Source: Proteles cristata cristata | Taxonomy: Eukaryota > Chordata > Mammalia > Carnivora > Hyaenidae | DNA length: 64,000 nucleotides | Reading direction: 5' to 3' | Assembly (NCBI GenBank): GCA_017311185.1 | Contig: JAESUZ010005528.1 | Location: 1,364,001 to 1,428,000 of the forward strand | Shown here: positions 1 to 12,400 of the stretch, in pieces | Numbering within the stretch: the stretch's first letter is position 1 | Layout of the letters: every line of letters starts with the position of its first letter | Notes under the pieces: model-generated | The model's database searches: none | What the model was told of the DNA's origin: nothing | Seen by the model: only the letters and a program-made list of their open reading frames with translations | Translations under genes and position numbers: made by a program

Positions 1-857
1 TAATTCATGTTTGCCTGCCTGCCTTCCTTCCTTCTTTCAATTTTGCAGATCACAAAATGGAGGAACTAAGAGGTTAAGAATTCCTCCAAGGTTCTCATGG
101 GATGCCGCTTGGCTTCATTGCCTCTTTTTTCTGTTTCACACAGTTGTATCCAGCTTCATGACAAATGACAAATGGCTCTCATAACCAACAAAGTAAACGG
201 GTACAAACATTGCATTGAATTCACTTTATTCACAAGTACAAAATTTGACTTTAGAGGAATTGTTTCTACTACCCCTACAGATAAATGTTAAGGTTTAACA
301 TTTAAAAAATGGGAGCAAGGATAGCATAATGCATGTTACATTTTATAACAAAAATGTGTAAAGTAAAAGAAAAAGGGATGGGAGAGAAAACAGAAGCTCT
401 ATCAGTGGTTGATAATTGCCCTAAAGTCCTTGGAATTTTTAAGTTAATAAAATGCAAATAAAGTGACATAAATTTTCATGGAAGTATAAAATATGAGAGC
501 TGGGAAGTACTTTACAAACTATTTCACCCAGCTCTATCTGTGCTTCATTATTCAGGGCATAATTGCATTATAAGAGGGAGAAAAAGAAACGAAATTACTG
601 CATGCCAGGCTATATTGGGAGATTTTCCGATGCTTATGAAATCCAATATTCCTATCAGCCCTGGCATTTTCCATAATGCAGAAGAAGAACTCAAAGTGTG
701 CAGACTTCCATGTAACTTATCGACCAAGCCTTACAATGCTTGCCATCCTCAACAAATTCTTCTAAGGTGACTTCACAGAGGCAGTCACAACTAAGTGATT
801 CATTCAGTAGAGGGAGATCCAGTCCAGGATAAGTAAATCTAAAACTTACCCTAGTCA
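1..857. other. Non-coding stretch, no gene seen
   Basis: Opens with a short TGCC/TTCC tract (about 12-37). Bases 44-90 (cagatcacaaaatggaggaa, then an aagaggttaag-like stretch) resemble the antisense core of a MIR, but the match is too short to call. The rest is AT-rich single-copy-looking DNA. The open frames here are 60-76 codons and show no domain. Confidence 0.6.
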
Positions 858-1037
858 GGGCCCCTGGGTGGCTCAAGTGGTTGAACGTCTGACTCTTGAT
901 TTCATCTCAGGTCATGATGCCAGGGTTGTGGGATTGAGCCTATGCAGTGAGCATGGGGTCTGCTTGTGATTCTCTCTCTCTCTCTGCCACTGTCCCTTGC
1001 TCATGCTCTCTTTCTCTAAAATAAAATAAATAAAAAT
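858..1037 (+). mobile_element. CAN-SINE (older subfamily), plus strand
   Basis: tRNA-derived head (ccctgggtggctcaagtggt), then a body reading 'catgatgccagggttgtggg...gagcatggggtctgcttg' and a TC run before an A/T-rich tail. The body lacks the GTGCTGACAGCTCAGAGCC segment of the felid-dominant form, so I class it as an older CAN-SINE type. Diverged flanking copies of aaaacttac (841 and 1038) look like the target-site duplication. Confidence 0.93.
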
Positions 1038-1046
1038 AAAACTTAC

Positions 1047-1746
1047 TCAAGTTAACCAGCACAGAGTTTATATGTTTCTGAAACAATGATGGTGTCCAGA
1101 GCAAAGGAATGTGCTGAGGGCTGGAGTCAACCAACTGGGCGGGGCTAAGGAAGCATGTAATGTGGGGATGGTAGTCAATCATCCAGTGTCTTTGGTTGAG
1201 AATTGGGATGGAAATTGGGTCCTCATATCATTGTTGAACTATTGAATCAAACCAACCATAAAACACAACCAGGTCCTCGACTTCCATCTAAAATACTCAA
1301 TCTCCTTTACTGTATTAACAATCTAAAGTTGAATTTTCTGTCGCTACTAACTGGTACAGTAATCCCTTTTGGATCTTGTAGGAGACAGCCCAGCTGTCTG
1401 GTTCCAATGCCCTTGTAACTCTCACAATAAAATCCTGTCTTGAGGACCACTGTAAGTGGAAGGAAGTGTCCATCTCATACTACTATTTGCCCCCTGGGAA
1501 TCACTGAAACATGAGTATGTGGAGTACATGTTACCCCTTAGGGACTTCCAGGTGCAATGTTCTGATTCTATAGCATCTTGAACAATTCCTCTTATTCCAC
1601 TCTATCTTATCTCTTAACCTTGTCTCAACCACAACTCTAGAAATCTTGAATTTCCTCCTTCTATGACCTTTGAACCAGTTGAATGGAGATACAGAGAAAT
1701 GGGGGTCCAAACTTGGAACACAAGGACAGGCCATTCTGAGCATCAG
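1047..1746. other. Non-coding stretch, no gene seen
   Basis: About 700 bp between two SINEs with no recognised repeat. It contains an AATAAA at 1427-1432, but nothing upstream looks like a gene end. Open frames are at most 71 codons. Confidence 0.55.
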
Positions 1747-1758
1747 GACTGAAATATT

Positions 1759-1979
1759 GTGGCGCCTGGGTGGCTCAATCTGTTGAGCGTCTGAATTCGG
1801 CTCAGGTCATGATCTCATGGTTTGTGAGTTCGAGCCCAATGTGCTGTGCTGACAGCTCAGAGCCTGGAGCCTGTTTTGGATTCTGCATCTCCCTCTCTCT
1901 CTCTCTCTGCCCCTACCCCACTCATGCTTTGTCTCTCTCTCATTCAAAAAGAAATAACCATTAAAATTTTTTTTAAAAA
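1759..1979 (+). mobile_element. CAN-SINE (felid type), plus strand
   Basis: Complete head-to-tail copy: GCGCCTGGGTGGCTCA head, tcaggtcatgatctcatgg box, GTGCTGACAGCTCAGAGCC body, TC tract and A-rich tail. It is bounded by a perfect 12-bp duplication, gactgaaatatt, at 1747-1758 and 1980-1991. The perfect duplication implies a comparatively recent insertion. Frames within it encode the MAQSVERL-like peptide common to these SINEs and are not genes. Confidence 0.97.
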
Positions 1980-2608
1980 GACTGAAATATTCAGTGGATT
2001 CTTCGCAGGGTGGGGAATAATGAAACAGATGACGCACCGGCATGGCTGCTGACCTGAGGGTAACTACGTAGAAGTTTCTGATGAGGTTCACAAGAGTTTA
2101 TACTCCATTTGGTGAGGAGGTAGCTACTTCTTTCAATCCTTCTGCATTATCTGTGCTCAGTCATAACTTCTATGGTCCAAAATGTTGGATAGAAAAGCAC
2201 AACATTATCCACGCTGAGATTCTAGATCTAAGATTTTAGGGAAGAGAAGAAGGAACTGAGAATGCTATTTTGAAGCAATAATTGACTTCAGAAGTACCTG
2301 GACAGAAATTATTTTATTCCTGTCTGAAGCTGCAGCCCTGTCCTTATCTTGAATGCTCTGAATTAGGTCATGGTGACTCTGCCCTCTGCCGCACTATTCT
2401 CCTCAGGTTGCAACGTGTTTTGTTCTCTTCTTTCTCCAAAGATGGCTTTACCTCTCATGTCACAAATATATCAGATACAAACATCTTTGGCTTCCTGATC
2501 CAACTCACATAGGTGACCATCTAGTAAACTTAAGTTCTCTAAGGAACATGTGACCTCTCTTTTTCCCAAGCCCTTTCTATTCAACTCTTCAATAAATTCC
2601 TTACTTTA

Positions 2609-2786
2609 CTTTTTAATTTTTAAAAGTTTATTCATTTTGAGGGAGAAAGAGAGACAGACAGACAGACAGAGAACTCCCAAGCAGGCTCTGCACTGTCAGT
2701 GAGGAGCCCAATGTGGGGCTGCAAGATCATGACCTGAGCTGAAGTTGGACGCTTAACCAACTGAAACACCCAGGAGCTCCCAACAG
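2609..2786 (-). mobile_element. CAN-SINE, minus strand
   Basis: Reversed copy: T-rich tail at the left, GA/CAGA tract, complement of the body (aagcaggctctgcactgtcagtg) and the reversed head ending near 2780. A short ttacttta on each side (2601 and 2787) may be the target duplication. It lies head to head with the next SINE, about 50 bp away. Confidence 0.93.
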
Positions 2787-2839
2787 TTACTTTATCACCT
2801 TAAGCTTCACCTGCATTATCTTTAAAAAGAGTATAATTT

Positions 2840-3056
2840 GGGGAACCTGGGTGGCTCAGTCCATTAAGCAGTCACCTTCAGCTCAGGACATGATTCCGCA
2901 GTTTGTGGGTTTGAGCCCTGGGTCAGGCTCTGGGCTACCAGCCCAGAGCCTGGAACCTGCTTCAGATTCAGTGTCTCCCTCTCTCTCTGACCATTCCCAG
3001 CTCACACTGTGTGTGTGTCTCTCTCAAAAATAAACATTTAAAAAATGTTATTAAAT
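2840..3056 (+). mobile_element. CAN-SINE, plus strand (first of a tandem pair)
   Basis: Head (aacctgggtggctcag), the cagcccagagcctggaacctgc body variant, TC tract and tail. It is flanked by aaaaagagta at 2824-2833 and 3057-3066. The second copy of that target is itself followed directly by another SINE. Confidence 0.95.
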
Positions 3057-3066
3057 AAAAAGAGTA

Positions 3067-3308
3067 GGGGCGCCTGGGTGGCTTAGTCGTTAAGCATCCG
3101 ACTTTCGCTTAGGTCATGATCTCGCAGTTTGTGGGTTCGAGCCCCGCGTCGGGCTCTGTGCTGACTGCCAGCTCAGAGCCTGGAGCCTGTTTCAGTCTGT
3201 GACTCCCTCTCTCTCTGACCCTCCCCTGCTCACGCTGTCTCTCTCTCTCTCTCTCCTAGAAATAAAAAAATAATTAATTAAAAATTTAAAAAAAAATAAA
3301 AAAAAAAT
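3067..3308 (+). mobile_element. CAN-SINE, plus strand (second of a tandem pair)
   Basis: Well-preserved copy of a distinct subfamily with 'gactttcgcttaggtcatg', 'cagtctgtgactccctc' and a 'tcctagaaataa' tail start. It is bounded by a third copy of the target aaaaagagta at 3309-3318. It therefore inserted at, or right beside, the 3' target duplication of the preceding SINE. It is closer to its apparent consensus than its neighbour, which fits a later insertion. Confidence 0.95.
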
Positions 3309-3319
3309 AAAAAGAGTAT

Positions 3320-4314
3320 AATTAAACTTACTCGGCTTAGCTTAACCTAGTTAGGCATTAAAAAAAATGAAGTCAAGTATAGAAATCATTTCTGGCCACA
3401 TTAGTCAAGTGATACACAAATGTTACTCCTACTGCATTGAGATAGAATATGTTTACCATAATCCAGGAAAAAAGTTCAGGTAGGATAATTCAAAATAAAT
3501 TCCCAAAGAAATATTCCTTTTTGACATTATTGTTTTAAGTATATGTCATTTCCCCCTTTTTTCAATGATCTCTGTTACAAGTCTCTTGGCCTTAGAACTA
3601 TTAAAAACATCATTATCATTTTACTAATCATCTTACAGGCATTTCATTCTCCTTTCAGGCTCCACCTGTGAGGGCTCCCAAAGGGTGGGAGATAATTATT
3701 TCATGTCTATAGAATGCTCAGGTCTCCAGTATGACTCCTGTCAGAAACATATTTATCTACTAATCACTTGAGACTATCAGGCATTCATAGTAAAAAGAAT
3801 GACATCATTTCTAATTGGAAACTTTATTAAGGAGAAAAATAGGTTAGCTTCTCTAAAACTCATCTAATTGATTGGCCTCAAAAATGAATATATGTATATG
3901 ATAGTACTATTTGTGTTAGTGGCAATTATGGAACTTTGAAAAGATAGGATTTTTCCCTTTAGCAATTTATACATGAAATTTATTTCACAATGGGTTTTAA
4001 GGGTATTAAATTATTTGGAACATCTCCCATAGGATCCTCTATTAATTAGTAGGACAAAGTGAGAAGTGCTTAGGTATAAAACCATGATGTTTAGCAAATG
4101 ATATCAAGATGTGATGGAAGGAACAGTGAATGCTTGAGCAAGGGCAAGGAATGGGTTAGAGTTTTCATCTATCCTGATTTCGCTGTGTGACCTTGAAGCC
4201 AAACCACTTCCATGAGTATCTTCACAAGCCTGAAGACAGTAGTGATGAATTGTCCCCTGGTCCCAGACTGCCTAACCAGGCAGATGCTTTCCAGAATGGC
4301 CCATAATTTTATCT
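3320..4314. other. Non-coding stretch, no gene seen
   Basis: AT-rich, single-copy-looking DNA without a recognisable repeat or a coding frame above 60 codons. Confidence 0.55.
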
Positions 4315-4470
4315 ACCATACATGGAATAAATATTTATTGGGCATCCTTCCAGCCAGGGATTTCATATATTATTGTGATTTACACTCCCAATCATGCGGG
4401 GCAGTTACAATTATTCACATTTCACAGATGAGGAAATTAAGGCTCAGAGGCAATAAGTCATACTGACATT
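4315..4470 (-). mobile_element. MIR-like ancient SINE remnant, minus strand
   Basis: Pattern 'ataaatatttattgggcat...cagatgaggaaattaaggct', the diverged reverse complement of the MIR core (cctcagtttcctcatctgta). The 84-codon frame across it is a shadow of the repeat. Confidence 0.65.
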
Positions 4471-5787
4471 GCCAGAAAAGGAAGAAGTCAAAGATTTCAG
4501 GTGAAGGTTTACTCTGTTCCATGAGACATTTCTCAAAGAAGAAAACTAAAAACTTAGCAATTGCTCGAGAGAGTAATTGCTGAAATAATAAGAAATAGAT
4601 ATGAATCATAAACCAAATGGACCCACATAGATGCTATGAGTCGCGGTTTCATATTCTATCATAACACACGGGTGTGCAATGAATGAACACAACTAGGAAT
4701 AGTTCAGCAGAGCAGCAGGTGTCACATGACATCAATACCCCACTTCCTTCTGGTCCCTTCCCTCCCTTTACCAACATTACAGATAGTAGCTTGAAAAGTC
4801 TGATACTAATCTTATTAGAGAAAATTCAAACACTCTTACCTGGCAAAGCATTAATAAGTACTGGAAAATGTCTAGAGGGCCTCAGGTGAGATCTTTCAGA
4901 AAATTTGCCAACAAAGAACTCCCCTCAACAGTCATACCATTGCTAAAAAGTCCTTCCAAAGGTAAGTTCAGTGCTGGCAGGGAGGTAAAGGTTCTGAGCA
5001 ATTTCTGGGGCCTCCTTTGCTGCCTCTGTTATAATGAGTACTGGGGATATTTCTCTGTGAGGAAAACTAGAAAAAACAATAAAGTTAGGCTCTTTGGTGT
5101 CTAGAAACAGATCTGAAGCCCAACTCACCTTGTTAGTGGCAGCATTTCTCTTGGCAAAGGAGGGCCATTGATTCACTCTGCCATTAAGGAAAGGAAACAT
5201 GAGTCATTTCAATCAGACATAGACTGTAAGGAATTATTGGGTCTGAGACAGTTTTGCTTTGCTGTGTATTTTAGGGGGGTATGGCAGACTGAATCAAAGC
5301 CAATTTGCCCCCCCCCACACACACACACTAAGGGAGGTTATCACAGCCAAGGCACATATAGGGACTGGGCATTGTTAAATTAGCACTTAGATAATGTAAC
5401 TCAGCTCAGGGAAGGCATGAGGGCACTTAATGGGTGATACTTGCCTGAGTGAAGACCAGCTAGGTGACTGACCTCAAGGAAGATATACAAGAAGAGAGAG
5501 ATTCATAAGGAGTATTTATTATTATTTAAAGAGAGAGTTGATCTGATCTTACACCCACATCCTAATAAAAGGAGGTATGGAGTCTCCTAACCCTATGCCT
5601 AGTGAGAGGGCATGAGTGTGACACTAGAAGAGTTTAGTACATGTCCTTGCAGTTGGGTTACAGAGGGAACTAAACCTGAAGAGATGAGTATATCAGCTGA
5701 TTTGAGAGCTGCAACTATAGATCCATCTGTCCACAGATCATATGTTCCTGATACCCGGAGATCAAATATGGAATTCCATGAAAGAAT
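4471..5787. other. Non-coding stretch with a short C/CA tract
   Basis: No gene recognised. The only feature is a homopolymer-dinucleotide tract at about 5308-5328 (C run followed by (CA)n). Overlapping short frames on both strands at 4868-5200 show no conserved motif or splice context. Confidence 0.5.
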
Positions 5788-5798
5788 ATACAGTTGTT

Positions 5799-6056
5799 AT
5801 GGGGTGCCTGGATGGCTCAGTCAGTTGAGTGTCTGACTTCGGCTCAGGTCATATCTCACAGGTAGTAGGTTCAAGCCCCTCATCTATTCTGACAGCTCTG
5901 AGACTGAAGCCTGCTTCAGATTCTGTGTCTCCAGTCTCTCTCTGCCCCTCCCCTGCCGATACTCTGTCTCTGTCTCTCTCTCTCTCCTTCTCTCTCTCTC
6001 AAAAATTGAATAAACATTAAAACAAAATGGTTAAAACAAACAAACAAACAAACAAC
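5799..6056 (+). mobile_element. CAN-SINE (felid type), plus strand
   Basis: Head 'ggggtgcctggatggctcag', body 'tctgacagctctgagactgaagcctgc', a long TC tract and a (CAAA)n-like tail. A perfect 11-bp duplication, atacagttgtt, lies at 5788-5798 and 6057-6067. Confidence 0.96.
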
Positions 6057-6067
6057 ATACAGTTGTT

Positions 6068-7630
6068 CCCAAGGACCTTGATCTTGGGAACTCTGTGTTT
6101 CCTTCTGGTGCCTACCTTTCCTATCTTCCTATTTAACATTTACCTCTTAATTCTCAAGATAATTTTCTAAAAAAGCTAGGTCTCATCCAAAGCCTTCCAA
6201 CAAAAGCTATAAGCCCCAAAGGCCACCATCCTAAACTCAGGTTGTGAATAAGAGGAAAGGAGGAATCAAGCCACCTGGTTAGGAAGGAGAAATTTCTAGG
6301 AAGAAGGGAGATCACTTAACAAGTTCTGTGCTGTTATTATTATTCGAAGAAGACCATTTTCAATTGCTAACATGAGATGATAATTGCAATTTACAGGGAC
6401 CATGAGACTTTCATTACCTATGAGTGACTGAAAAACTTCTAGAGTTTTTTTCCCTAAGTTTGCTTACATTTCCATACATGAGCAAAGGAATGATCTTTCC
6501 TACTGAATGAAATTTAAAAGCAGAGTGGGAAACAAAACTAAGTGTGTTTTCTGATCACTTATAAATCTTTCTTGTTTAATGCACCGGCTACTATGATTTC
6601 CAGGCCTGATTTATCTGGTCATTACCAACTACAACATTTTTTCTCTTTCTCTGCACTAAGATTGGTTTTGATTTATGGATTGTGGATATGAGAGGGGGCT
6701 TCATGGGAAAATGACCTCATGTTAATTCTGTTAAGTTTATTTTAACAGAGTGTACATTTGGCCCTTCATGAATACACAGAATGTTCTGCAGCTGGTAAAT
6801 GTTATGGGAGTTTCCTCAAAATATGTCTGCCCACGCAGCTTGGCTGCGAGCGAGTCCCCCCGTCCCCCGCAGCCCCCTTTCCTCCTGCCATACACAATGT
6901 GTCACATACTTCCAGACACAGAGAATTTCATTTACCCACCTGCCCACAGCTTGGACTCACATTTTTGTAAGCATAATTATTTGTATACTTTCCCACTCAT
7001 TCCCTAGGACATTGGTAACCACAAAATCTGCATAAACGATATCAGAACCAAAATGAAATTCCAGTTCACTTTTGTTCATTTCAATCATCCTGCCAGATAT
7101 TTGGGGCTTCATTTTCCAAATAAAAAGTCTGTGTCCTCCATTAGGCATTAAAACCCTCTATTCTTCCTCTCTTCCCTAGCATGGACATACTTTGCCTCAA
7201 GAGAGGGAATTCTGAGATAAGGGCACAATTTAGGCTCAAGATCACAAACAGAATCATCATGAAGAAGAATATGTTGTTGGAAAATGTTGTTGTTTGCTTC
7301 ATATGTATGTGAGAAATAAAGAGACTCTAAATAGAACAAGATGGAACCAACCACAATCTTCTTTTCGTGGAACTATTTGATTTCTACATCTTCCTGCCTC
7401 TCCTATGGAGCTGGCTGAAGGGAAGCTACCAGTGGCAAATGTGCCTACACATCTCCTGGTCCCCATAGGCCAAAAATTTTAAATTAAATTAAATTAAATT
7501 AAACAAAAAGTCTCACAAAAGTAACACAGAACTTTAGTACCAAACAGACGTTTATGAGTTTTACCATAGTCAAACTCAGATCTGATTGGATGAAGATTTA
7601 GGGCTGAAGCTATAAAGAAAATTTTCCTGG
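6068..7630. other. Non-coding stretch, no gene seen
   Basis: No interspersed repeat recognised. A small GC-rich patch with a few CpGs at about 6830-6890 stands out from the AT-rich surroundings but is far too short for a CpG island. An (ATTAA)n run lies at about 7477-7503. Open frames are at most 85 codons and overlap in several phases, as expected by chance. Confidence 0.5.
7477..7503. repeat. (TTAAA)n short tandem repeat
   Basis: Several consecutive copies of the pentamer attaaatt/aaatt, directly read. It has no SINE context. Confidence 0.85.
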
Positions 7631-7636
7631 AGTATT

Positions 7637-7867
7637 ATTTTTTTTAAAGTTTTAAAAAGTTTATTTATTTTCGAGAGAAAAAGAGAGAGAGAGAGCGAGC
7701 AGAGGAGGATGGAAGGGGCAGAGGGAGAGGAAGTCACAGAATCTGAATCAGGCCCCACAGGCTCTGAGCCGTCAGCACAGAGCCCGACGCGGGGCTCGAA
7801 CCCACAAACTGAGATCGTGACCCAAGCCAAGGTCAGATGCTCAACCAACTGAACTGCCCATGTGTTC
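7637..7867 (-). mobile_element. CAN-SINE (felid type), minus strand
   Basis: Reversed copy: T-rich tail, (GA)n tract, 'ggctctgagccgtcagcacagagcc' complement body, 'ggggctcgaacccacaaact' and a decayed head (ctgaactgcccatg). No convincing target duplication was found. The minus-strand 90-codon frame here is SINE translation. Confidence 0.95.
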
Positions 7868-9264
7868 CTAAAGTACTCTTTTTGGCATGTGCTCCCTAAT
7901 TGGGGGTAGTGGTGCCCTTCATAGGTGACTTTGATCTAGCATTCAAAGCCATAGTGCTAGCTGTGTATTTAGCCATAATACAGTTCATCTGTATTGTTAA
8001 AGGCCTGGCCCATTTCTCATCAAAGCAAAATGGTTCCACCTAATTGATGCCCAGTGACTGTTAGTGGTTATTTTGAAGGGAAAGGAATGGTCAGCTAGGT
8101 GAGTTTCGTGACAGAAAATAGAATTAACATATAACATACAGCCGTTATACGGTGTCACAGCACTAATACGTTTGAAATAGAAATCTCACTTAACTCTTGA
8201 CACCTCTCATCATGATCCTGTACCATGAATGTCTTAGTACCCGATGAACTAAACTTACCAATCTGCCAGCTGACTGTTATGAACTTTCGTTTATCAGATA
8301 AAATGAATATTTTAAAAGAGTGAATGATTTGTATGAGGTTATTCTTCAGTATTTTCTCAAACTTGGCTAGTTATGCCTGTGCTCTATAAAAAATTCAGTC
8401 AAAACTCACTCTATTCATGTACTGTTTCCCAAACAATTTGTCCAGAAGGATAACAATAGATAGATAACATATATATAATAACAAATAGATAACACATCTA
8501 CAAATAGTTGTCTGCATTTGTGTGATAAATCATAAAGAGTTCTCCCACATATACAATAGTCATGATTCCTGGGTTGTATGCACATTCTTTACCGTAAAAA
8601 TTTAGACCATTTGCTCCAATGTATGAACCCCGAGGTAATTCAAAGCTTGTCAGTTATAGAAGGAATATATGAATAAATATGTTAGAATTAGATGCTTTTA
8701 TATAACAAAATAATGAGATTTTTTTCATTTACTTTTTCTTCATGGCATATTATTTTATTTGTATTATTTTTTTTCCTATTTTCATGGTTTTTAAAACTTT
8801 TTTCATGATCATTTTTCATCTTTAAGTGTACTTATCTTTGGGGCTCAAGAGAGAAATAATTAGGCCTATAGACTTTGAATAGATGGTCGTTGAAATTAAC
8901 ATTTTCCATGAATAGAGACGGAACTTTGTTACTTTCTCCTTTCTTTGAATTCCCTCATGTTTATATGTAAATTGTAGTTTGGGGCCATAAAACAGAGTGG
9001 AAATAGATACACATTGAGATGCTTAATGGTGATGAATTCAACTCAGGGTAAAAACATGCTGGTACAGACTACTTTAAAATACAAGGCAGTGAATCTGAAG
9101 AATTTGCAAATATCTAGGTACATATTGGCCCAGATATTCTTTCTCCAACTCTCTATCTCACAATCTTCTCTGCAAATTAATTATACCAGTTACGCTTCTT
9201 TTGTACTCTAGAATTTACGTGGCTCTTTCAAATATAATTACTGAATTTGACCCTTAAAACATCC
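7868..9264. other. Non-coding stretch, no gene seen
   Basis: AT-rich DNA with weak low complexity (ataacatatatataataaca around 8455-8490; T-rich 8715-8800). No family recognised and no coding frame of note. Confidence 0.5.
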
Positions 9265-9400
9265 AGTAAAATATTAATTATATTATTAATCCTATTTTAT
9301 TAATAATGACACTAAGACTCAAAAAGATGAAATGATCTGTCCAAGATTACAATTGGTAACAGCTCTGAATCTAGGAAACAATTTGAAGTCTTCTCAAGTA
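9265..9400 (-). mobile_element. MIR-like remnant, minus strand
   Basis: Weak match to the antisense MIR core: 'attattaatcctattttattaat...gacactaagactcaaaaagatgaaatgatctgtccaag', resembling the complement of the 'ctcagtttcc...ctgt' region. Strongly diverged. Confidence 0.5.
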
Positions 9401-12400
9401 CGGAGCACGCATTAATTCCAAAATGCTCTCACCGTTATATTTCAAATATCAGTTGTCTAAACCATAGCTATTGCTATGTTCTTAGCTATTGCTAAGAATG
9501 TGCATTATAACTAATTTGCATTTGTCTGTTTTATACTTAAGGGCTGTAGAAGGTATTTCTGATGACCAAATGGAGAAAAGCATATAGCAAAGTGATGAAT
9601 ATGAAAAGCATAACCCCTGGAAAGCAGGTCAGAATGCTCTAGGAAAGTTTAGGAAAATGAGAGTCAGAGAGGTAATCCCTGATCACACCCTCCATGCTCT
9701 TCACCAAGATGACGGCTTGAGAAAGCCTAAGGGGATATGCAAAAAAGAGATGGGTGCTGAAAACACACACAAATGATGTTAATATTGGGTTCAGCAAGAC
9801 AAAAATAAGAAAAATGTATTTTTAGTGGAAATTGCGAGGAAACTGATGTTTAGCCAGAGCCCATTATGCTAAACACTTTATATAAATTTCTTGATACAAT
9901 TTTCTCTCAGTTCACCACCAATAACGAGAACACTTTTACATTAATAATTACTTGCCGCTTCTAATAATTAAAATCTAACTATATTTAATGTACTCATTAT
10001 GTGATGGAGGTAAAGTGAGCCCAGGACTTGCCTTGAAGAATTAATCAGAAAGAAGTAACTAAAATGAGTATACTCACAAACACAAAATTCAAGCTATTTA
10101 CTCACTTAACAGATCTTCCAGTTGCCTTAAGTATTCGTGACAGATGAAACAATGAATGGTTTGATATTATAATTAGTGAGAAGTGTTTCTTCCTGTATTC
10201 CTTTAAGCAATTTGGTGTTGGCCGTGATTCTTAAAGACCTTACTATAACTCACCAAATTTCTGTCTTCCTTTTTCCACTAGACAGAGAGAAGGAAAGCTC
10301 TGAGGTCTTACAGACGACCCCATGATTTTTCATCTAGTCTGCACTGCAAACATAACCAGGGGGGAATATGAATTTAGCTAACACGGCGTTACCTCATCTA
10401 TTATTCTCGGCTAAGGGACTCTGAAACTAAAGAATTTTTCACCTGTGGGATTCTCCAGAGAAAATAAGAGCTAGCCTGTAGGATAAAGGTTATAGTACAT
10501 TCCATTTTGTCTATCCAGAAAGGTCTGTGCCAGACAGGGTCCAATAAGGAAAATAGAAATGGCTAGATGTTTTACATAAAGGGGACTTAATTCACGGAAC
10601 TGGTGATAGAACAGGTGAGTGAAAATAGGAGATGATGAGGGAACCAGAGATTAAGAAAATCAGGAAGCTTCGCGCTTCCTGGGGATGGTAGGAACATCAC
10701 CAACCCAAGGGCAGGGTCATCCAGGGAAAACTGGAGCCACGGGGAGCCTGTCCAGCCTGTGTGGGACCCCCAGAGGAGCTAAACCTGAGGCAGAAAGAAA
10801 GTTAGAGAATTTCCCCGATATTCCCCCCATTCCCCTCCTCCAGTCTCAGGAGGGTTTTAGCATAAGAAGGGCAAGGAATGGATTGAAGGGCAAACAAGTC
10901 TCAATCAGCAAAAGGCTGATTCTCAATCAACAAGAGAACTGTTTCCTTATAATGTACCTCACACCTCACCTACCAGACTTGAGCTTCACGAAGGCAGCTT
11001 TCAGTGTCTGCGCCTTGCAGTGCCACAGCACAAGCCCAGGGGAGTCCCACTCCGGGAGCAGAAGCATCTACAGGCCTGAAGTGGAAATATATGTGAGAAT
11101 TGTTTGTGAATTCCTCTGTGACAGCTGCAACACCTCCCTCCCCGTGGAAATTCCAGAAATCTCTGGGTGAGATTAGGCAGGAGTAGGGAAGAGGGGGTGC
11201 TTCCCAAAACTCAAGGAGGTGAAGTCAGTGAAATGTCAGTTATTACCATAAATAGGACCTTGCATTTCCTCTAGACTGATGATACTTCAGAAACTCCAGA
11301 TTATTCACATACATAAGACAACTAAAAACATACCCTAATGTGTCGGCAGTGATTATCATGTCATACTTTCTGACATTTCTGCAATGAGTACTCTATGTTA
11401 TTTGTATTACTTCAGGAAGTTTTTAAAAAGTAAGGTGTTGTAATCCATTCTATTCAGCTTACTTGCTGTTTTCTGTTTTCCTGGTTGGACCTTGACTCAC
11501 ATAGACCCTTTCTGCAAGCGTCTGATTATCCATCTCCAGGCAGTTTAGCAAGGACCCAAGTTCCGGAGTACCTCTTTCTGTGAGCGAATTTAATTGGTCT
11601 GCCTTGTCAAAGCCAGTTAGTCATGCCCTGATTCTTGGGCTCTTTTGAAACTCTCTGACAAAGATGGCTTTAACATTCTTCTCAGTGTGACTAAACTTTA
11701 GGGAAGTTTGTTGCTGATTATGTGCCCCTTACTTCCTTTTTCTTAGACAATTTAGAGAATTTGTATTTGCAAATTCTTCCTCTGCTCCTGTTGAAACATA
11801 TATGTCTCCTAAGAAGCTTCACACCAGTGTTAGGACCCAAACAATATCTTTCTCCAGAACATAGAAACCGTCTCTTCTTAAAATGGAGATAGTGGATGGC
11901 TAGAGATAGCTCAGTATCTTCTAGCCTTAGTGGGAGGGAAGGAGCCTACCTTTAGAAGGTACCTTGCTTCCAGTTGTAAAACTATTCTCATAAAGATAGG
12001 TTTACATTTCTTTTGGGTAAGATCAATGATCAAACAGAGGTGGCAACAATTTCCCCCATCCCAGTTCTCGAAAACCTTCCAGCGAGAGATCTCCATGAAC
12101 TCATTGTAGACACCTGCGACACTGCCCACTCCTGTTGAAGTTACTGTCTCTCTCCTAGTGCAATAGCCTTGCATCAAGTCTCCTGTTTAACTTTCCCTAG
12201 CAAATCCTTACTTAGACACCTCCCTGCTCTCTCTTGGGCTCATCCAATTCCCAAATGGTTTTTTAACAAGGAGGAATAAGATTCTAGGTTGACATACTCC
12301 TCTCCCTGGGAAGCTGAGGGAGCTTATTTAGGTGCATGGTGGGGGTGCTGTTGGTGGAAAGTCTCAGCTACCATCTCCTTCAATGACACCTCACTGCAGA

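Noticed and set aside
1770..1964. Recurring MAQS... peptides (also at 2851, 48122, 48933 and 59654)
   Set aside because: They are translations of the CAN-SINE head and body. The family resemblance is the repeat itself, not a protein family.
10685..11170. 161-codon plus-strand frame as a gene
   Set aside because: A length like this is reachable by chance in six frames of 64 kb. Composition is unremarkable, and no domain, signal peptide or splice pair is visible.
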